A DNA stretch of 64,000 bases, taken from assembly GCF_007565055.1 (NCBI RefSeq), contig NC_044557.1:74844595-74908594 (forward strand), written 5' to 3'. How positions within the stretch are numbered: position 1 is the first letter of the stretch; each line of letters opens with the position of its first letter. The notes beneath the pieces were generated by a model, which was given only the letters and a program-made list of their open reading frames with translations, was not told where the DNA came from and did not search any database. The DNA comes from Rhinopithecus roxellana (taxonomy: Eukaryota > Chordata > Mammalia > Primates > Cercopithecidae). The translations under genes and the position numbers were made by a program. Shown here piece by piece: positions 22,495 to 35,000 of this stretch.

Positions 22495-25400
22495 AACGTT
22501 TTTATTTTGAGTTTTGGGGAGAATGAAAGAAAATACCATGCAATTAAATTATATCTAAAAATGTTTGATATGAACCAGACATTATGGTATAAAAGCATAA
22601 TTGATGAAAGACCTAACTTCATTAGACACATAGATAAGACATTGACCATCTCTCTTTTAACATTAAATGGAATATGAAAATTTATAAAATGCCAAAGTTG
22701 AAAAATAGAATTACATAAACTCTTTATTTCAGAAAACTTGGATAATTTACAGATACAATTTTTTGAGAAAGGAAATTGATTTGAAACTTTCCAAGCATCC
22801 TTACCTCTTAATAATTTTGTAGATATGGTATATACTTTCAAAACATTTACCAGACTTAAATGTTTAAGGATTGGGTGACATCCATTATATACCTAGCATA
22901 ATGCTCTTTAAATTTCCTGACATAAAAACAGAAAAATATATTTTTTAGATCCTCAGCATTCAGCATATAGTATGCTTAAGAAAAAAAAAGTATGCCTGAC
23001 AAAACTTTTTTGTTATTTAGAATTTGCAAAAATATCTTACTTGTAATACAGATTTACACTTTGACATGTGATTAAAAAAAAAAAAAACATAGGAGGTATT
23101 GAAATATAGATTTTAATTTCATCTTTCAAATAAAAGTGTTAAGACAGATTGGTCTGAGATCTCAAAACAAATTATTGGAAGAAATCCCTTGTTTTGAACT
23201 TATTTTTATGGTCACCAGTTAATATGATGAATATGTTAGTTTTTCAACTGCAAAGATTTCTTTATATCAAATACTTGTTCATTTTTTAAAGAATTTTTTG
23301 CTTTAATTTCAACAATCAAGTATAAAACAATAGAAGGGAAATCAGAACTTCAAGGTGCTCTTATGGTGAAAGTACTTTGGAAAGTTTGGCAAGCATATGG
23401 GTGAGTACTAACAGACTTAGTAGAACTAGAAAATGTCAAATCCTGAAGTGGATATGAAGGGTGATCAAAAAATAGCCTGAACTCTAAAGCAGAATCTTCC
23501 ACAGACTAAGAAAATACCCATACCTGGAATGAGAGAATGGAGATAACTAAATAAGGATTGAAACTTGTTTAAGAAGTTTGATCTTAAGATTTCCTTCCAA
23601 ACCCATTTCACCAGTTGATTGCTCTTTCCCCAAACAGCTGAAGGTTTACTCATTGGAGAGACAAAAGCACAGAATCTATCCACTGGGTGACCACAGCCAG
23701 AGTTGAGAACATGAATACAGTATCTAAAACAAGGGAATTTAGTAATTGTGAAAACACCACATGGTGAATGCTGACAGTCCCTAGCATTTAATGCTGAATG
23801 CTAGGGATTCTTCAGCATTCTAGAACCAATCTAGCATTTTTAGAACCATTGTCCTTAGTATGTGGTTCCTAAGAACCCTGGAAACTAGTCCTTTGCTTTC
23901 AAGGCAACATATTAAGAGCATCTTTACTGAGAAATCTGAGTAGTCCACAAAGAAAAAACAAAAATTACCAACATCAGTAATTTTTCAAAAAAAAAAAAGG
24001 TCCAATAAATCATCTTCAGCAATGCTCAAATTCAAAATGAACCACTAACTCATTCAGACTTAGATCAGGTTCTTTTAAAGACTTTTATGAGATGTCGCAG
24101 TCAGAAAATTAATAGGGAAAAATTACCCTTAGCAGGCATTCAATAAGAAAATGAAGAAGATAGAATTGGACAGAAGGAGAAGTTGATCTCCAATGCACTG
24201 GTGTGACTGAGGCTTCAGCAAATAAACAGAAGCTGTGTAGCTTAGATGGCCTTTCAGAGTTGCCTCCAACAAGGACGTAACACTGTCTTGTACCCCTACA
24301 CATCAGTTAGTACTGCTAATAAGGATAACTAATACTTGAGTGTTTTTGAACATTTGTGACCAGATGATTTATCATGATATGACAGCAAATTACGTGCAGC
24401 GGGTTAATTGGAGAGTTTGGCAAAGCTATCCTGAGAGGAAAATTTGCCTTCATTCCACCTCCATCCACAAATGGAATACTCTTTTCCAAACAGGTGGAAG
24501 GCTACGCATGTAGAAGGTATTAGTCTGATTTTATGATGACTGTGGCTTAATTCAATCGATACTCATGACTCTGGAAATAACAAAGAGGGGGCATGGGCTT
24601 TCTAATCTTAATCATCATGTATTTTGCATGTGACTACACAATATCCAAAAGATCAATACCATATAAACAAAAGGAAGAGAAATATAGAGACATGAAAAAA
24701 TGGCATGTGGGAAACAAGGTATATCTGCTTACATGGCTTTTCAGAAATGTTTTGTTTTAAAAAGAGAAGAAATTGATGATGTTTCTGATAAGCAGTTATA
24801 TAGTGCACAATCAAAATTTGGGGGGTGGGAGAGTCACTGCTACCAAAACCCCACCTTTAAAAGCAAAATAGTAACTTTACTCTCTCTTTTACTCATCTGG
24901 AGGGAAATAGGGCTGAAGTTACTCCCTCACATAAAGTCATGGAGTCTGGAAAAAAAAAGAGGTTGAGAGGCTGCAATCTGCTAAGATGCCAGAGATCTTA
25001 GTCTTCTTTCAATGATTTGGGTGAATGGCCTGCAAGTGATATACCGAGGTACTTAACGATTGCGAGATGAAGGTGCTGTTCAGTATACAGTAATCCTTGA
25101 GAAGAATGGGGATGGTGGTCGGAAAGGCTTGTATTTGAAACCATTAGGGTGGGATACTCTGTAGGTGAGAGAAACAAAGTAGAAGTGAACGTAAGAATTG
25201 GAATGTGTACCTAGAGATTTTATTTGGTGATTGTGTTACTTATACATGAATGTGTAATTTGGATGAATATTATTTGTGAATGTGGCCTATGGGCATTGCA
25301 ACTTTCATGTGGATATTTGTCCAAGTCCAACCATCACATAGTTTAATTGGTCACACTGAGAGCCATTGGAATTGTCCTGGTCTTAGTAGCAAGCATTAAG

Positions 25401-25788
25401 CAGTTTCAAACTCCATCGGGTCTTTAAGTGTTTATTAATCTGATCAAAGAAATTGTGATAATATTGATTCCTAATAATATCCTGCCTGGCCAGTAAATAA
25501 AGTAGATAGTTCCTTTAAAATATAGATATTAAAATTAGACTATATTAAGGAAGGATATTCTGCTGTTTGTTTCAGCTAGTCCAGAAGTGACGAAAACTAT
25601 GCAGGATATACAAAATACCAAGGGGGCTGGTACAACATTATAAACCTTGCTAACCCAATCTTTTCCAATCCAGTTTCAGATTCCAGCAAGATGTAATTTG
25701 CATCCTCACAAAATGTAGCCTAGTATATATTTACTGCACTGCCACAGAGAAATTAGAGTTTTGATGACATATTTTTGTAATCTAATAT
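22495..25788. other. Unassigned stretch, possibly including an old ERV-derived segment
   Basis: No gene is recognisable. 23340-25450 is less AT-rich and has the look of low-copy or LTR/ERV-derived DNA ('gcttcagcaaataaacagaagc', 'cttagatggcctttcagag', 'tccctagcatttaatg'), but I cannot match it to a family. An 88-residue plus-strand frame at 24700-24966 has no domain I know. The striking inverted repeat at 23766-23820 lies here. Confidence 0.35.
23766..23820. other. Two-tier inverted repeat (hairpin-forming)
   Basis: Outer arms gaatgctga (23766-23774) and tcagcattc (23812-23820) enclose inner arms tccctagcatt (23778-23788) and aatgctaggga (23797-23807) around an 8-base loop. Every arm pair is a perfect reverse complement, giving 20 paired bases in 55 nt with one small internal loop. 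Downstream copies of the same words ('ctagcatttttagaacc') show local duplication. Confidence 0.8.
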
Positions 25789-25990
25789 GGTGCAGTCTAA
25801 TAGAACTCTTTATTATTATGAAAATGCTCAATGTCTATACTCTCCAGTAGGATAGCCAATAACCACACCTGGCTATTGAATGTTTGAAATGTGGTTAATG
25901 GTACTGAGTAACTAAATTTGTTTTGTTTAATTTTCATTAACTTAAATTTAAATAGCTGTATGTGGCAGGTGACTTCCATATTGAACAATG
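25789..25990. mobile_element. Non-autonomous hAT-type transposon relic
   Basis: 'gtgcagtctaatagaactc', 'taggatagccaataacca', 'acctggctattgaatgtttg', 'aaatgtggttaatggtactg' and 'gactttcatattgaaca'-like end (here 'gacttccatattgaacaat') follow a short mammalian element whose ends read cagtgctgtccaatagaa and its reverse. It contains no coding region. Confidence 0.65.
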
Positions 25991-27459
25991 AAAATCTGGA
26001 GGTGTTCATAACCACCAAGAGCATGTTAGTGTGCTATATTTATAATAACATGTTAATTAACTCATTGAAGGAAGAAGCTCAAGAGATAAAGGACAATTGT
26101 GACATATACAACAAACATAGCCTGGTCGATAAATCCAACAGACACTGAAATCCTAGCCCGATTTTTGAATTTTTGAGAATTATATATAGTGGCATAAATA
26201 GAAAAAGTAATCAAACCATTAAAAAATTACCTATGACAAACACTTTCAAGAAATATGTACAGATAATAGCAGAGATATTTGGATTTTGGCAAAAATTATA
26301 TTCTTTACTAAAAATTACTTTACACTCTATTTACAATGTCAGAAAAAAACTGATTTTCAAGAAACTCTAAGCAGAAACTATTTATTTATTTTTTTAAAAA
26401 GAGAGTAGTACCAGAATTAACTCACTTGGATCTTATGATTCTACAATTCAGATGAGATTTGTCATACATACAGTAAGAAGATATGTAGACTAAAGCATTT
26501 TGCAGAAATGTAATAGGTCTTCTTAAGGAGGGCTACTTGGTGTTCGACTTGTCTTCCTCAAACAGCTGCTCATATGTTCCATATGAAAGAGTTGACAACT
26601 TCTAAACTGCCCTACCATTGGAGAGCATCAGATAACTCTCAAGACATATTGTCTTAGTATCAGAGAGATATTTGAAGAGGTGATTAAGCAAACTCATTCA
26701 TAAAGTAGAAGTGGCATAGTCAAACAAATATTAAGGAGCTAATCTCATAGGTAGTCTACTGTATACGTGAGCAAGTTATTTCTCTGCTTATTGGACCAGT
26801 AATAGGTTTATTTGAAAATTCTCTGCCCCCATCACTCTGTGGCCTGCAATGTTTGCTATTGATTGCATAATTTCCCAAAGTAAGTTATTTATGCGTTTTG
26901 AGCTTGAGTTCTGTGATGTTCCAAATAGCAAGAATAGAGCTTCCTTCCTATTGTATTATTTAGTAAGGTACTATGTGGAAAAGTTTCAAGCCTCATATGG
27001 AGATGCTAGCAGAGAGTCAAGTAATGGTTGCTCCTTTTTCTCTTTCTCTCATTTTAGTAAGTACACTGGTCTTAATGTCTGGGATCAAACACTATTCTGA
27101 GTCACTATACAAAGTGAAGAAACCTTTGACATACATTTTCACCTCTGTTTTATTCAATGAGGTTTTCATTTGAATGATTATTGCCCTTGTAAGATAAGTA
27201 GAACTGACTAATTTAAATAGGAGCGCAGTGCAAATGTTCAGGTTTGATGGAGATGTAAAATATAACAACATTTTAATTAAGTATACTACACAATACAATG
27301 AGTGCCAAGAGTTATAAATAAGCACTTTACTAATTTACTTTATGCTCTATTCTTACTTTCTGAGAAATAAGTTTTAAAGAAAGAATACTACCTCTTTCAA
27401 TACAAACTTTTGTTAGGTTGTTATCTTAGAGAAATGTAGACAGCCAATTAAAATAATTG
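25991..27459. other. Unassigned AT-rich DNA
   Basis: Several short open frames on both strands (for example 26173-26370 and 26849-27100) lack start context, domains or conservation clues. No repeat family is recognised. Confidence 0.45.
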
Positions 27460-27504
27460 CCTCCTCCTCCTCCTCCTCCTCCTCCTTCTTCTTTTCTTCT
27501 TCCT
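27460..27504. repeat. (CCT)9 with cttcttt-type extension
   Basis: Pure cct/tcc units to about 27485 followed by irregular ctt units that merge into the T-tail of the adjacent reversed Alu, so the array probably arose in that tail. Confidence 0.9.
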
Positions 27505-27814
27505 CTTTTTTTAATGAGACAGGTTTTCACTCTGTCACTCAGGATGGAGTGCGGTGGCATGATCTTGGCTCACTATAGCCTCCGCCTCCTGGGTTCAAGT
27601 CATTCTCCCACCTCAGCCTCCTGAGTAGCTGGAGCTACAGGCATGTCACTACATCTGGCTAATTTTTATTTATTTATTTTATTTATTTATTTTTTGTAAA
27701 GATGGGATTGCAACATGTTGGTCAGGCTGATCTTGAACTCCTGACCTCAAGTGATCCACCTGCTTCAGCCTTCCAAAGTGCTGGGATTACAGGCATGAGC
27801 CACCGTGCCTGGCC
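27505..27814 (-). mobile_element. AluJ/S, minus strand
   Basis: Reversed Alu with 'ggctcactatagcctccgcc' and 'gagccaccgtgcctggcc'. The middle A-rich linker is expanded into tttatttattt units (27667-27700). Its divergence fits an older copy. Confidence 0.9.
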
Positions 27815-28230
27815 TAGACCTTTCTCTTTTTGATTACCTTGACAGTTTGGAAGTGTGCTGGTCTGGTATTTTGTAGATTGCCCAATATAAACATGTTTTT
27901 CTCATAAAACTGAGGTTATGAGTTATTGGGAGGAAGACTATAGATATACAGTGTCATTTTTATTATGTCACATCAAGTGTATACCATCAACATGATTTAT
28001 GAGTGGTGACGTTGACTTTGGTCACCTATCTTAGGTTGTGTCCATTCGGGTTCTCAATTGTAAAGTTATTATTTACCCCCTTATCATTACTTTACACTTG
28101 GGAGGAAGTCACTATGCACAGGAATGAGCATATGCTCCCCCATTTAAGGGCGCAAAACCTACATACATCCTATGACATTATTCTGCTTAAGAAATGTGTC
28201 TCTTTCATGTATTAATGTGCTCATTCATTT
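27815..28230 (-). mobile_element. Old L1 3'-end fragment (L1MC/L1ME type), minus strand
   Basis: 'ttgacagtttggaagtgtgc', 'gtttttctcataaaactgagg', 'ttgggaggaagactatag', 'accatcaacatgatttatga', 'ttgactttggtcacctatc' and 'ggaggaagtcactatgcaca' occur in the order of an old L1 3' region read in reverse. It is non-coding and diverged. Confidence 0.5.
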
Positions 28231-28296
28231 GTTTATACCAGATTAAACTTACATATATTTATTTTTCGTACTTGCGGTTATAATTCAGTCATTACT

Positions 28297-28581
28297 GGCT
28301 GGGCTTGGTGGCTCATGCCTGTAATCCTAGCACTTTGGGAGGCCGAGGCAGATGGATCATCTGAGGTCAGGAGTTTGAGACCAGCATAGCCAACATGGTG
28401 CAATACGTCTCCTCCAAAACTACAAGAATTAGCTGGACGTCTTGCCAGGTGCCTGTAATCCCAGCTACTCGGGAGGCTGAGGTGTGAGAATTGCTTGAAC
28501 CCAGGAGGCAGAGGTTGCAGTGAGCCGAGATCATGCCACTGCACTCCAGCCTGGGCAACAAGAGCAAAACTCTGTCTCAAA

Positions 28582-28612
<31 letters not shown>

Positions 28613-28613
28613 A
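28297..28613 (+). mobile_element. AluS, plus strand, with (AAAT)n tail
   Basis: 'ggctgggcttggtggctcat' to 'gcaaaactctgtctcaaat' with S-type 'gagccgagatcatgccact'. A 15-base stretch in the linker (28417-28450, 'acaagaattagctggacgtc') carries local changes. The tail is aaat repeated to 28613. Confidence 0.93.
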
Positions 28614-29300
28614 AATAATTCACTATTTAAATTATTTAGTTAATTGATTGAATTCAATGCAATAATTAACTCAATTAAATTTGATGCAATTATTAATTAA
28701 ATCAATTAAATGCAATAATTAATTCAGCAACAAAAATTTTGTTACTCAAATTTTCTACCTTTGGCCATGGTGCGTTCTTTCAGTTGGTTTTCATGATGCT
28801 TTGAAATAACCTAAAAAATGTATTACAATTTTTTGGAATGCTTTTTTACTTTCTGATACTACAAGATGCTCATAGTTCAACTTTCCTATCTGTTTCCCTA
28901 GTCTTAGAACCAAGCATTTCTTTAAGGGACTCTTCTTCTTTTTATTGGAAAATGATATTAGAAATCAAGATAAGGGCATGCTCGTTGCTCATGGGTGTCA
29001 TTTGTTTAAGGCCCTCCCAGCTGATACAGCAAAAACTATATGCATTTATACTAATGCATTTATATACATATCCATAAATATTTCTATATGTTACCTGATT
29101 TACCTATATTAAGCTAAGCATAACTTCTTACTATCTCCAACTCTGATCCATTACTATAGAGATCATTTTAGTTTCTTCCCTTTGCTTGTCTGTAAACTCC
29201 CTCTCCAGCAGTGAGAAACTTGGCGTCTGCCATTGCCATCCATTTACTTCATCATTCAATTACAGTGCACAGTAGAACAGTAGTAGAATTGTTAATCCAT
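28614..29300. other. Unassigned AT-rich DNA with a short 26-bp-period repeat
   Basis: 28658-28728 holds about three imperfect copies of a word like tgcaataattaattcaatta. The remainder shows no gene. Confidence 0.5.
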
Positions 29301-29973
29301 GCAACCATGGGAAATAACTTTATCAACTAAGTATAGTGCTTATCAGCAGTTTATTTTTTCTTTAGTCTTACAGGCTCTATTCATGTCCAAAGATGCTTAG
29401 GTCAGCAATTTTTACCACCATCCCTGAAGGTTATTTGAAAAATATGTGATTCAGTTAGGTTATCTTGTAACTGTCTGCATTTCTTCTTGAAATGCCCCCT
29501 CTTCTTAAACAATTTATACTGTTAATTGACACATATTCACTCTTTGTGCTATAGAAGTCTATAGGTTTTGACAAATGCATAATACCTTTTATCCATCATT
29601 ATGATATCATATGGAATAATTTTACTGCTCTAAACATGCCCTATTTCTCACTTATTACACTCCTCCACCACCACCTTCCCCCACCTCCCAAGTCCCTGGC
29701 CAGAGCTGACCAACTGACTGTCTCTTTACTTTTGTGTTTTTCAGAATGTCATATAATTGCAATTATGCAATATGCAGCTTTTTCATACTGGCTTTTTTCT
29801 CTTACCAATATGCATTTAAGTGCCCTTCATGTCTTTTCATGCCTTGAAAAAAGGTTTTTTATTGCTCAATAATATTCCATTGTATGGTTGCCACACAGTT
29901 TATTCATTCAGTTAGTAAAGGACCACTTGGTTAGTTTCAGGTTTTGTAAATTATGAATAAAAGTGCTATAAAT

Positions 29974-31008
29974 GGGGCGGAGCAAGATGGCCAAATAGGA
30001 ACAGCTCCAGTCTCCAACTCCCAGCGCGAGCAACACAGAACACTGGTGATTTCTGCATTTTCAACTGAGGTACTGGGGTCATCTCACTAGGGAGTGCTGG
30101 ACAGTCGGTGCTGGTTAGCTGCTGCAGCCCGACCAGCGAGAGCTGAAGCACAGTGAGGCATCGCCTCACCTGGGAAGCGCAAGGGGGAACGGAGTCCCTT
30201 TTCCTAGCCAGGGGAACTGAGACACACAACACCCGGAAAATTGGGTGACTCCCACCCCAATACTGCGCTTTGAACAAATGGGCACATCAGGAGATTGTAT
30301 CCCACACCTGGCCGGGAGGGTCCCACGGCCATGGAGCCTCCCTCATTGCTAGCACAGCAGTCTGAGATCTAACCAGCAAGGCAGCAGGGAGGCTGGGGGA
30401 GGGGCGCCCGCCATTGCTGAGGCTTAAGTAGGTAAACAAAGCCGCTGGGAGGCTCGAACTGGGTGGAGCTCACAGCAGCTCAAGGAAACCTGCCTGTCTC
30501 TGTAGACTCCACCTCTGGGGACAGGGCACAGCTAAACAACAACAACAAAAAAAAGCAGCAGGAACCTTTGCAGACGCAAACGACTCTGTCTGATAGCTTT
30601 GAAGAGAGCAGTGGATCTCCCCACACGGAGGATGAGATCTGAGAAGGGACAGACTGCCTGCTCAAATGGGTCCCTGACCCCTGAGTAGCCTAACTGGGAG
30701 ACATTCCCCACTCGGGGCAGTCTGATACCCCACACCTCACAGGGTGGAGTACACCCCTGAGAGGAAGCTTCCAAAGTAAGAATCAGACAGGTACACTCAC
30801 TGTTCAGCAATATTCTATCTTCTACAACCTCTGCTGCTGATACCCAGGCAAACAGGGTCTGGAGTGGACCTCAAGCAATCTCCAACAGACCTGCAGCTGA
30901 GGGTCCTGACTGTCAGAAGGAAAACTATCAAACAGGAAGGACACCTATACCAAAACCCCATCAGTACGTCACCATCATCAAAGACCAGAGACAGATAAAA
31001 CCACAAAG
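29974..31008 (+). promoter_or_regulatory. L1 5'UTR with internal promoter
   Basis: This is the internal RNA polymerase II promoter region of L1. The YY1-site core CAAGATGGCC lies at 29983-29992, ten bases from the element start, as in active L1. The region is the most G+C- and CpG-rich part of the window, consistent with a 5'UTR. At 1035 bp it is somewhat longer than the roughly 0.9-kb human 5'UTR. In human L1 this region also drives antisense transcription; here only the sequence context is visible. Confidence 0.85.
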
Positions 31009-32022
31009 ATGGGGAAAAAGCAGGGCAGAAAAGCTGGAAATTCAAAAAATAAGAGCGCATCTCCCCCTGCAAAGGAGCGCAGCTCATCGCCAGCAACAGA
31101 TGGAAGCTGGTCAGAGAATGACTTTGATGAGATCAGAGAAGAAGGCTTCAGTCCATCAAATTTCTTAGAGCTAAAGGAGGAATTATGTACCCAGCGCAAA
31201 GAAACTAAAAATCTTGAAAAAAAAGTGGAAGAATTGACAGCTAGAATAATTAATGCAGAGAAGTTCATAAACGAAATGACAGAGATAAAAACTATGACAC
31301 GAGAAATACGTGACAAATGCACAAGCTTCAGTAACTGACTCGATCAACTGGAAGAAAGAGTATCAGCGATTGAGGATCAAATGAATGAAATGAAGCGAGA
31401 AGAGAAACCAAAAGAAAAAAGAAGAAAAAGAAATGAACAAAGCCTGCAAGAAGTATGGGATTATGTAAAAAGACCAAATCTACATCTGATTGGGGTGCCT
31501 GAAAGTGAGGGGGAAAATGGAACCAAACTGGAAAACACTCTTCAGGATATCATCCAGGAGAACTTCCCCAACCTAGTAGGGCAGGCCAACATTCAAATTC
31601 AGGAAATGCAGAGAATGCCACAAAGATACTCCTCCAGAAGAGCAACTCCAAGAAACATAATTGCCAGATTCACCAAAGTTGAAATGAAGGAAAAAATCTT
31701 AAGGGCAGCCAGAGAGAAAGGTGGGGTTACCCACAAAGGGAAGCCCATCAGACTAACAGCAGATCTCTCAGCAGAAACTCTACAAGCCAGAAGCGAGTGG
31801 GGGCCAATATTCAACATTCTTAAAGCAAAGAATTTTAAACCCAGAATTTCATATCCAGCCAAACTAAGTTTCACAAGTGGAGAAATAAAATCCTTTACAG
31901 ATAAGCAAATGCTTAGAGATTTTGTCAGCACCAGGCCTGCCTTACAAGAGACCCTGAAGGAAGCCCTAAACATGGAAAGGAACAACCGGTACCAGCCATT
32001 GCAAAAATATGCCAAAATGTAA
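31009..32022 (+). pseudogene. L1 ORF1: L1 ORF1 (RNA-binding chaperone), interrupted by one stop
   Basis: A single reading frame of 338 codons including the terminal stop matches L1 ORF1p (human: 338 residues), the trimeric RNA-binding protein that coats L1 RNA. It begins MGKKQGRKAGNSKNK at 31009. An N-terminal basic part, a coiled-coil with heptad-like Leu/Ile (about residues 50-150), an RRM-like middle (residues about 155-250, with IIARFTKVEMKEKIL) and a C-terminal domain ending LQKYAKM are all present. One in-frame TGA at 31336-31338 (codon 110) breaks the coiled-coil; the frame is otherwise intact on both sides. The next ATG (31381) would give only the C-terminal two-thirds without most of the coiled-coil. 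Confidence 0.95.
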
Positions 32023-32085
32023 AGACCATCGAGGCTAGGAAGAAACTGCATCAACTAACGAGCAAAATAACCAGTTAATATCATA

Positions 32086-35000
32086 ATGGCAGGAACAAGT
32101 TCACACATAACAATATTAACCTTAAATGTAAATGGACTAAATGCTCCAATTAAAAGACACAGACTGGCAAACTGGATAAAGAATCAAGACCCATCAGTCT
32201 GCTGTATGCAGGAGATCCATCTCACATGCAGAGACATACATAGGCTCAAAATAAAGGGATGAAGGAAGATCTACCAAGCAAATGGAGAACAAAAAAAAAA
32301 GCAGGGGTTGCAATCCTAGTCTCTGATAAAAGAGACTTTAAACCATCAAAGATCAAAAGAGACAAAGAAGGACATTACATAATGGTAAAGGGATCAATTC
32401 AACAGGAAGAGCTAACTATCCTAAATATATATGCACCCAATACAGGAGCACCCAGATTCATAAAGCAAGTCCTTAGAGACTTACAAAGAGACTTAGACTC
32501 CCATACAATAATAATGGGAGACTTCAACACTCCACTGTCAACATTAGACAGATCAACGAGACAGAAAGTTAACAAGGATATCCAGGAATTGAAATCATCT
32601 CTGCACCAAGCGGACCTAATAGACATCTATAGAACTCTCCACCCCAAATCAACAGAATATACATTCTTCTCAGCACCACATCGCACTTATTCCAAAATTG
32701 ACCACATAATTGGAAGTAAAGAACTCCTCAGCAAATGTACAAGAACAGAAATTATAACAAACTGTCTCTCAGACCACAGTGCAATCAAACTAGAACTCAG
32801 GACTAAGAAACTCAATCAAAACTGCTCAACTACATGGAAACTGAACAACCTGCTCCTGAATGACTACTGGGTACATAACGAAATGAAGGCAGAAATAAAG
32901 ATGTTCTTTGAAACCAATGAGAACAAAGATACAACATATCAGAATCTCTGGGACACATTTAAAGCAGTGTGTAGAGGGAAATTTATAGCACTAAATGCCC
33001 ACAAGAGAAAGCTGGAAAGATCTAAAATTGACACTCTAACATCACAATTAAAAGAACTAGAGAGGCAAGAGCAAACACATTCAAAAGCTAGCAGAAGGCA
33101 AGAAATAACTATGATCAGAGCAGAACTGAAGGAGATAGAGACACAAAAAACCCTCCAAAAAATCAATGAATCCAGAAGCTGGTTTTTTGAAAAGATCAAC
33201 AAAATTGACAGACTGCTAGCAAGACTAATAAAGAAGAAAAGAGAGAGGAATCAAATAGATGCAATAAAAAATGATAAAGGGGATATCACCAGCGACCCCA
33301 CAGAAATACAAGCTACCATCAGAGAATACTATAAACACCTCTACGCAAATCAACTAGAAAATCTAGAAGAAATGGATAATTTTGGACACGTACACTCTTC
33401 CAAGACTAAACCAGGAAGAAGTTGAATCCCTAAATAGACCAATAGCAGGCTCTGAAATTGAGGCAATAATTAATAGCCTACCAACCAAAAAAAGTCCAGG
33501 ACCAGATGGATTCACAGCTGAATTCTACCAGAGGTACAAGGAGGAGCTGGTACCATTCCTTCTGAAACTATTCCAATCAATAGAAAAAGAGGGAATCCTC
33601 CCGAACTCATTTTATGAGACCAACATCATCCTGATACCAAAGCCTGGCAGAGACACACCAAAAAGGAGAATTTTAGACCAATATCCCTGATGAACATCGA
33701 TGCAAAAATCCTCAATAAAATACTGGCAAACCGGATTCAGCAGCACATCAAAAACTTATCCACCATGATCAAGTGGGCTTCATCCCTGGGATGCAAGGCT
33801 GCTTCAACATTCGCAAATCAATAAACGTAATCTAGCATATAAACAGAACCAAAGACAAGAACCACATGATTATCTCAATAGATGCAGAAAAGGCCTTTGA
33901 CAAAATTCAACAGCCCTTCATGCTAAAAACGCTCAATAAATTCGGTATTGATGGAACGTGCCTCAAAATAATAAGAGCTATTTATGACAAACCCACAGCC
34001 AATATCATACTGAGTGGGCAAAAACTGGAAAAATTCCCTTTGAAAACTGGCACAAGACAGGGATGCCCTCTCTCACCGTTCCTATTCAACATAGTGTTGG
34101 AAGTTCTGGCTAGGGCAATCAGGCAAGAGAAAGAAATCAAGGGTATCCAGTTAGGAAAAGAAGAAGTCAAATTGTCCCTGTTTGCAGATGACATGATTGT
34201 GTATTTAGAAAACCCCATTGTCTCAGCCCAAAATCTCCTTAAGCTGATAAGCAACTTCAGCAAAGTCTCAGGATTCAAAATTAATGTGCAAAAATCACAA
34301 GCATTCCTATACACCAGTAACAGACAAGCAGAGAGCCAAATCAGGAATGAACTTCCATTCACAATTGCTTCAAAGAGAATCAAATACCTAGGAATCCAAC
34401 TTACAAGGGATGTAAAGGACCTCTTCAAGGAGAACTACAAACCACTGTTCAGTGAAATCAAAGAGGACACAAACAAATGGAAGAACATACCATGCTCATG
34501 GATAGGAACAATCAATATCATGAAAATGGCCATACTGCCCAAGGTTATTTATACATTCAATGCCATCCCCATCAAGCTACCAATGAGTTTCTTCACAGAA
34601 TTGGAAAAAACTGCTTTAAAGTTCATATGGAACCAAAAAAGAGCCCGCATTGCCAAGACAATCCTATGTCAAAAGAACAAAGCTGGAGGCATCATGCTAC
34701 CTGTCTTCAAACTATACTACAAGGCTACAGTAACCAAAACAGCATGGTACTAGTAGCAAAACAGAGATATAGACCAATGGAATAGAACAGAGTCCTCAGA
34801 AATAATACCACACATCTACAGCCATCTGATCTTTGACAAACCTGAGAGAAACAAGAAATGGGGAAAGGATTCCCTATTTAATAAATGGTGCTGGGAAAAT
34901 TGGCTAGCCATAAGTAGAAAGCTGAAACTGGATCCTTTCCTTACTCCTTATACGAAAATTAATTCAAGATGGATTAGAGACTTAAATGTTACACCTAATA

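Noticed and set aside
24700..24966. 88-codon frame as a candidate exon
   Set aside because: No recognisable domain, no flanking splice signals I can defend, and possible ERV-derived surroundings; kept only as part of an unassigned stretch.
31599..32054. 151-codon minus-strand frame
   Set aside because: Antisense shadow of L1 ORF1.
33982..34428. 148-codon minus-strand frame
   Set aside because: It is the antisense shadow of the L1 reverse-transcriptase region.
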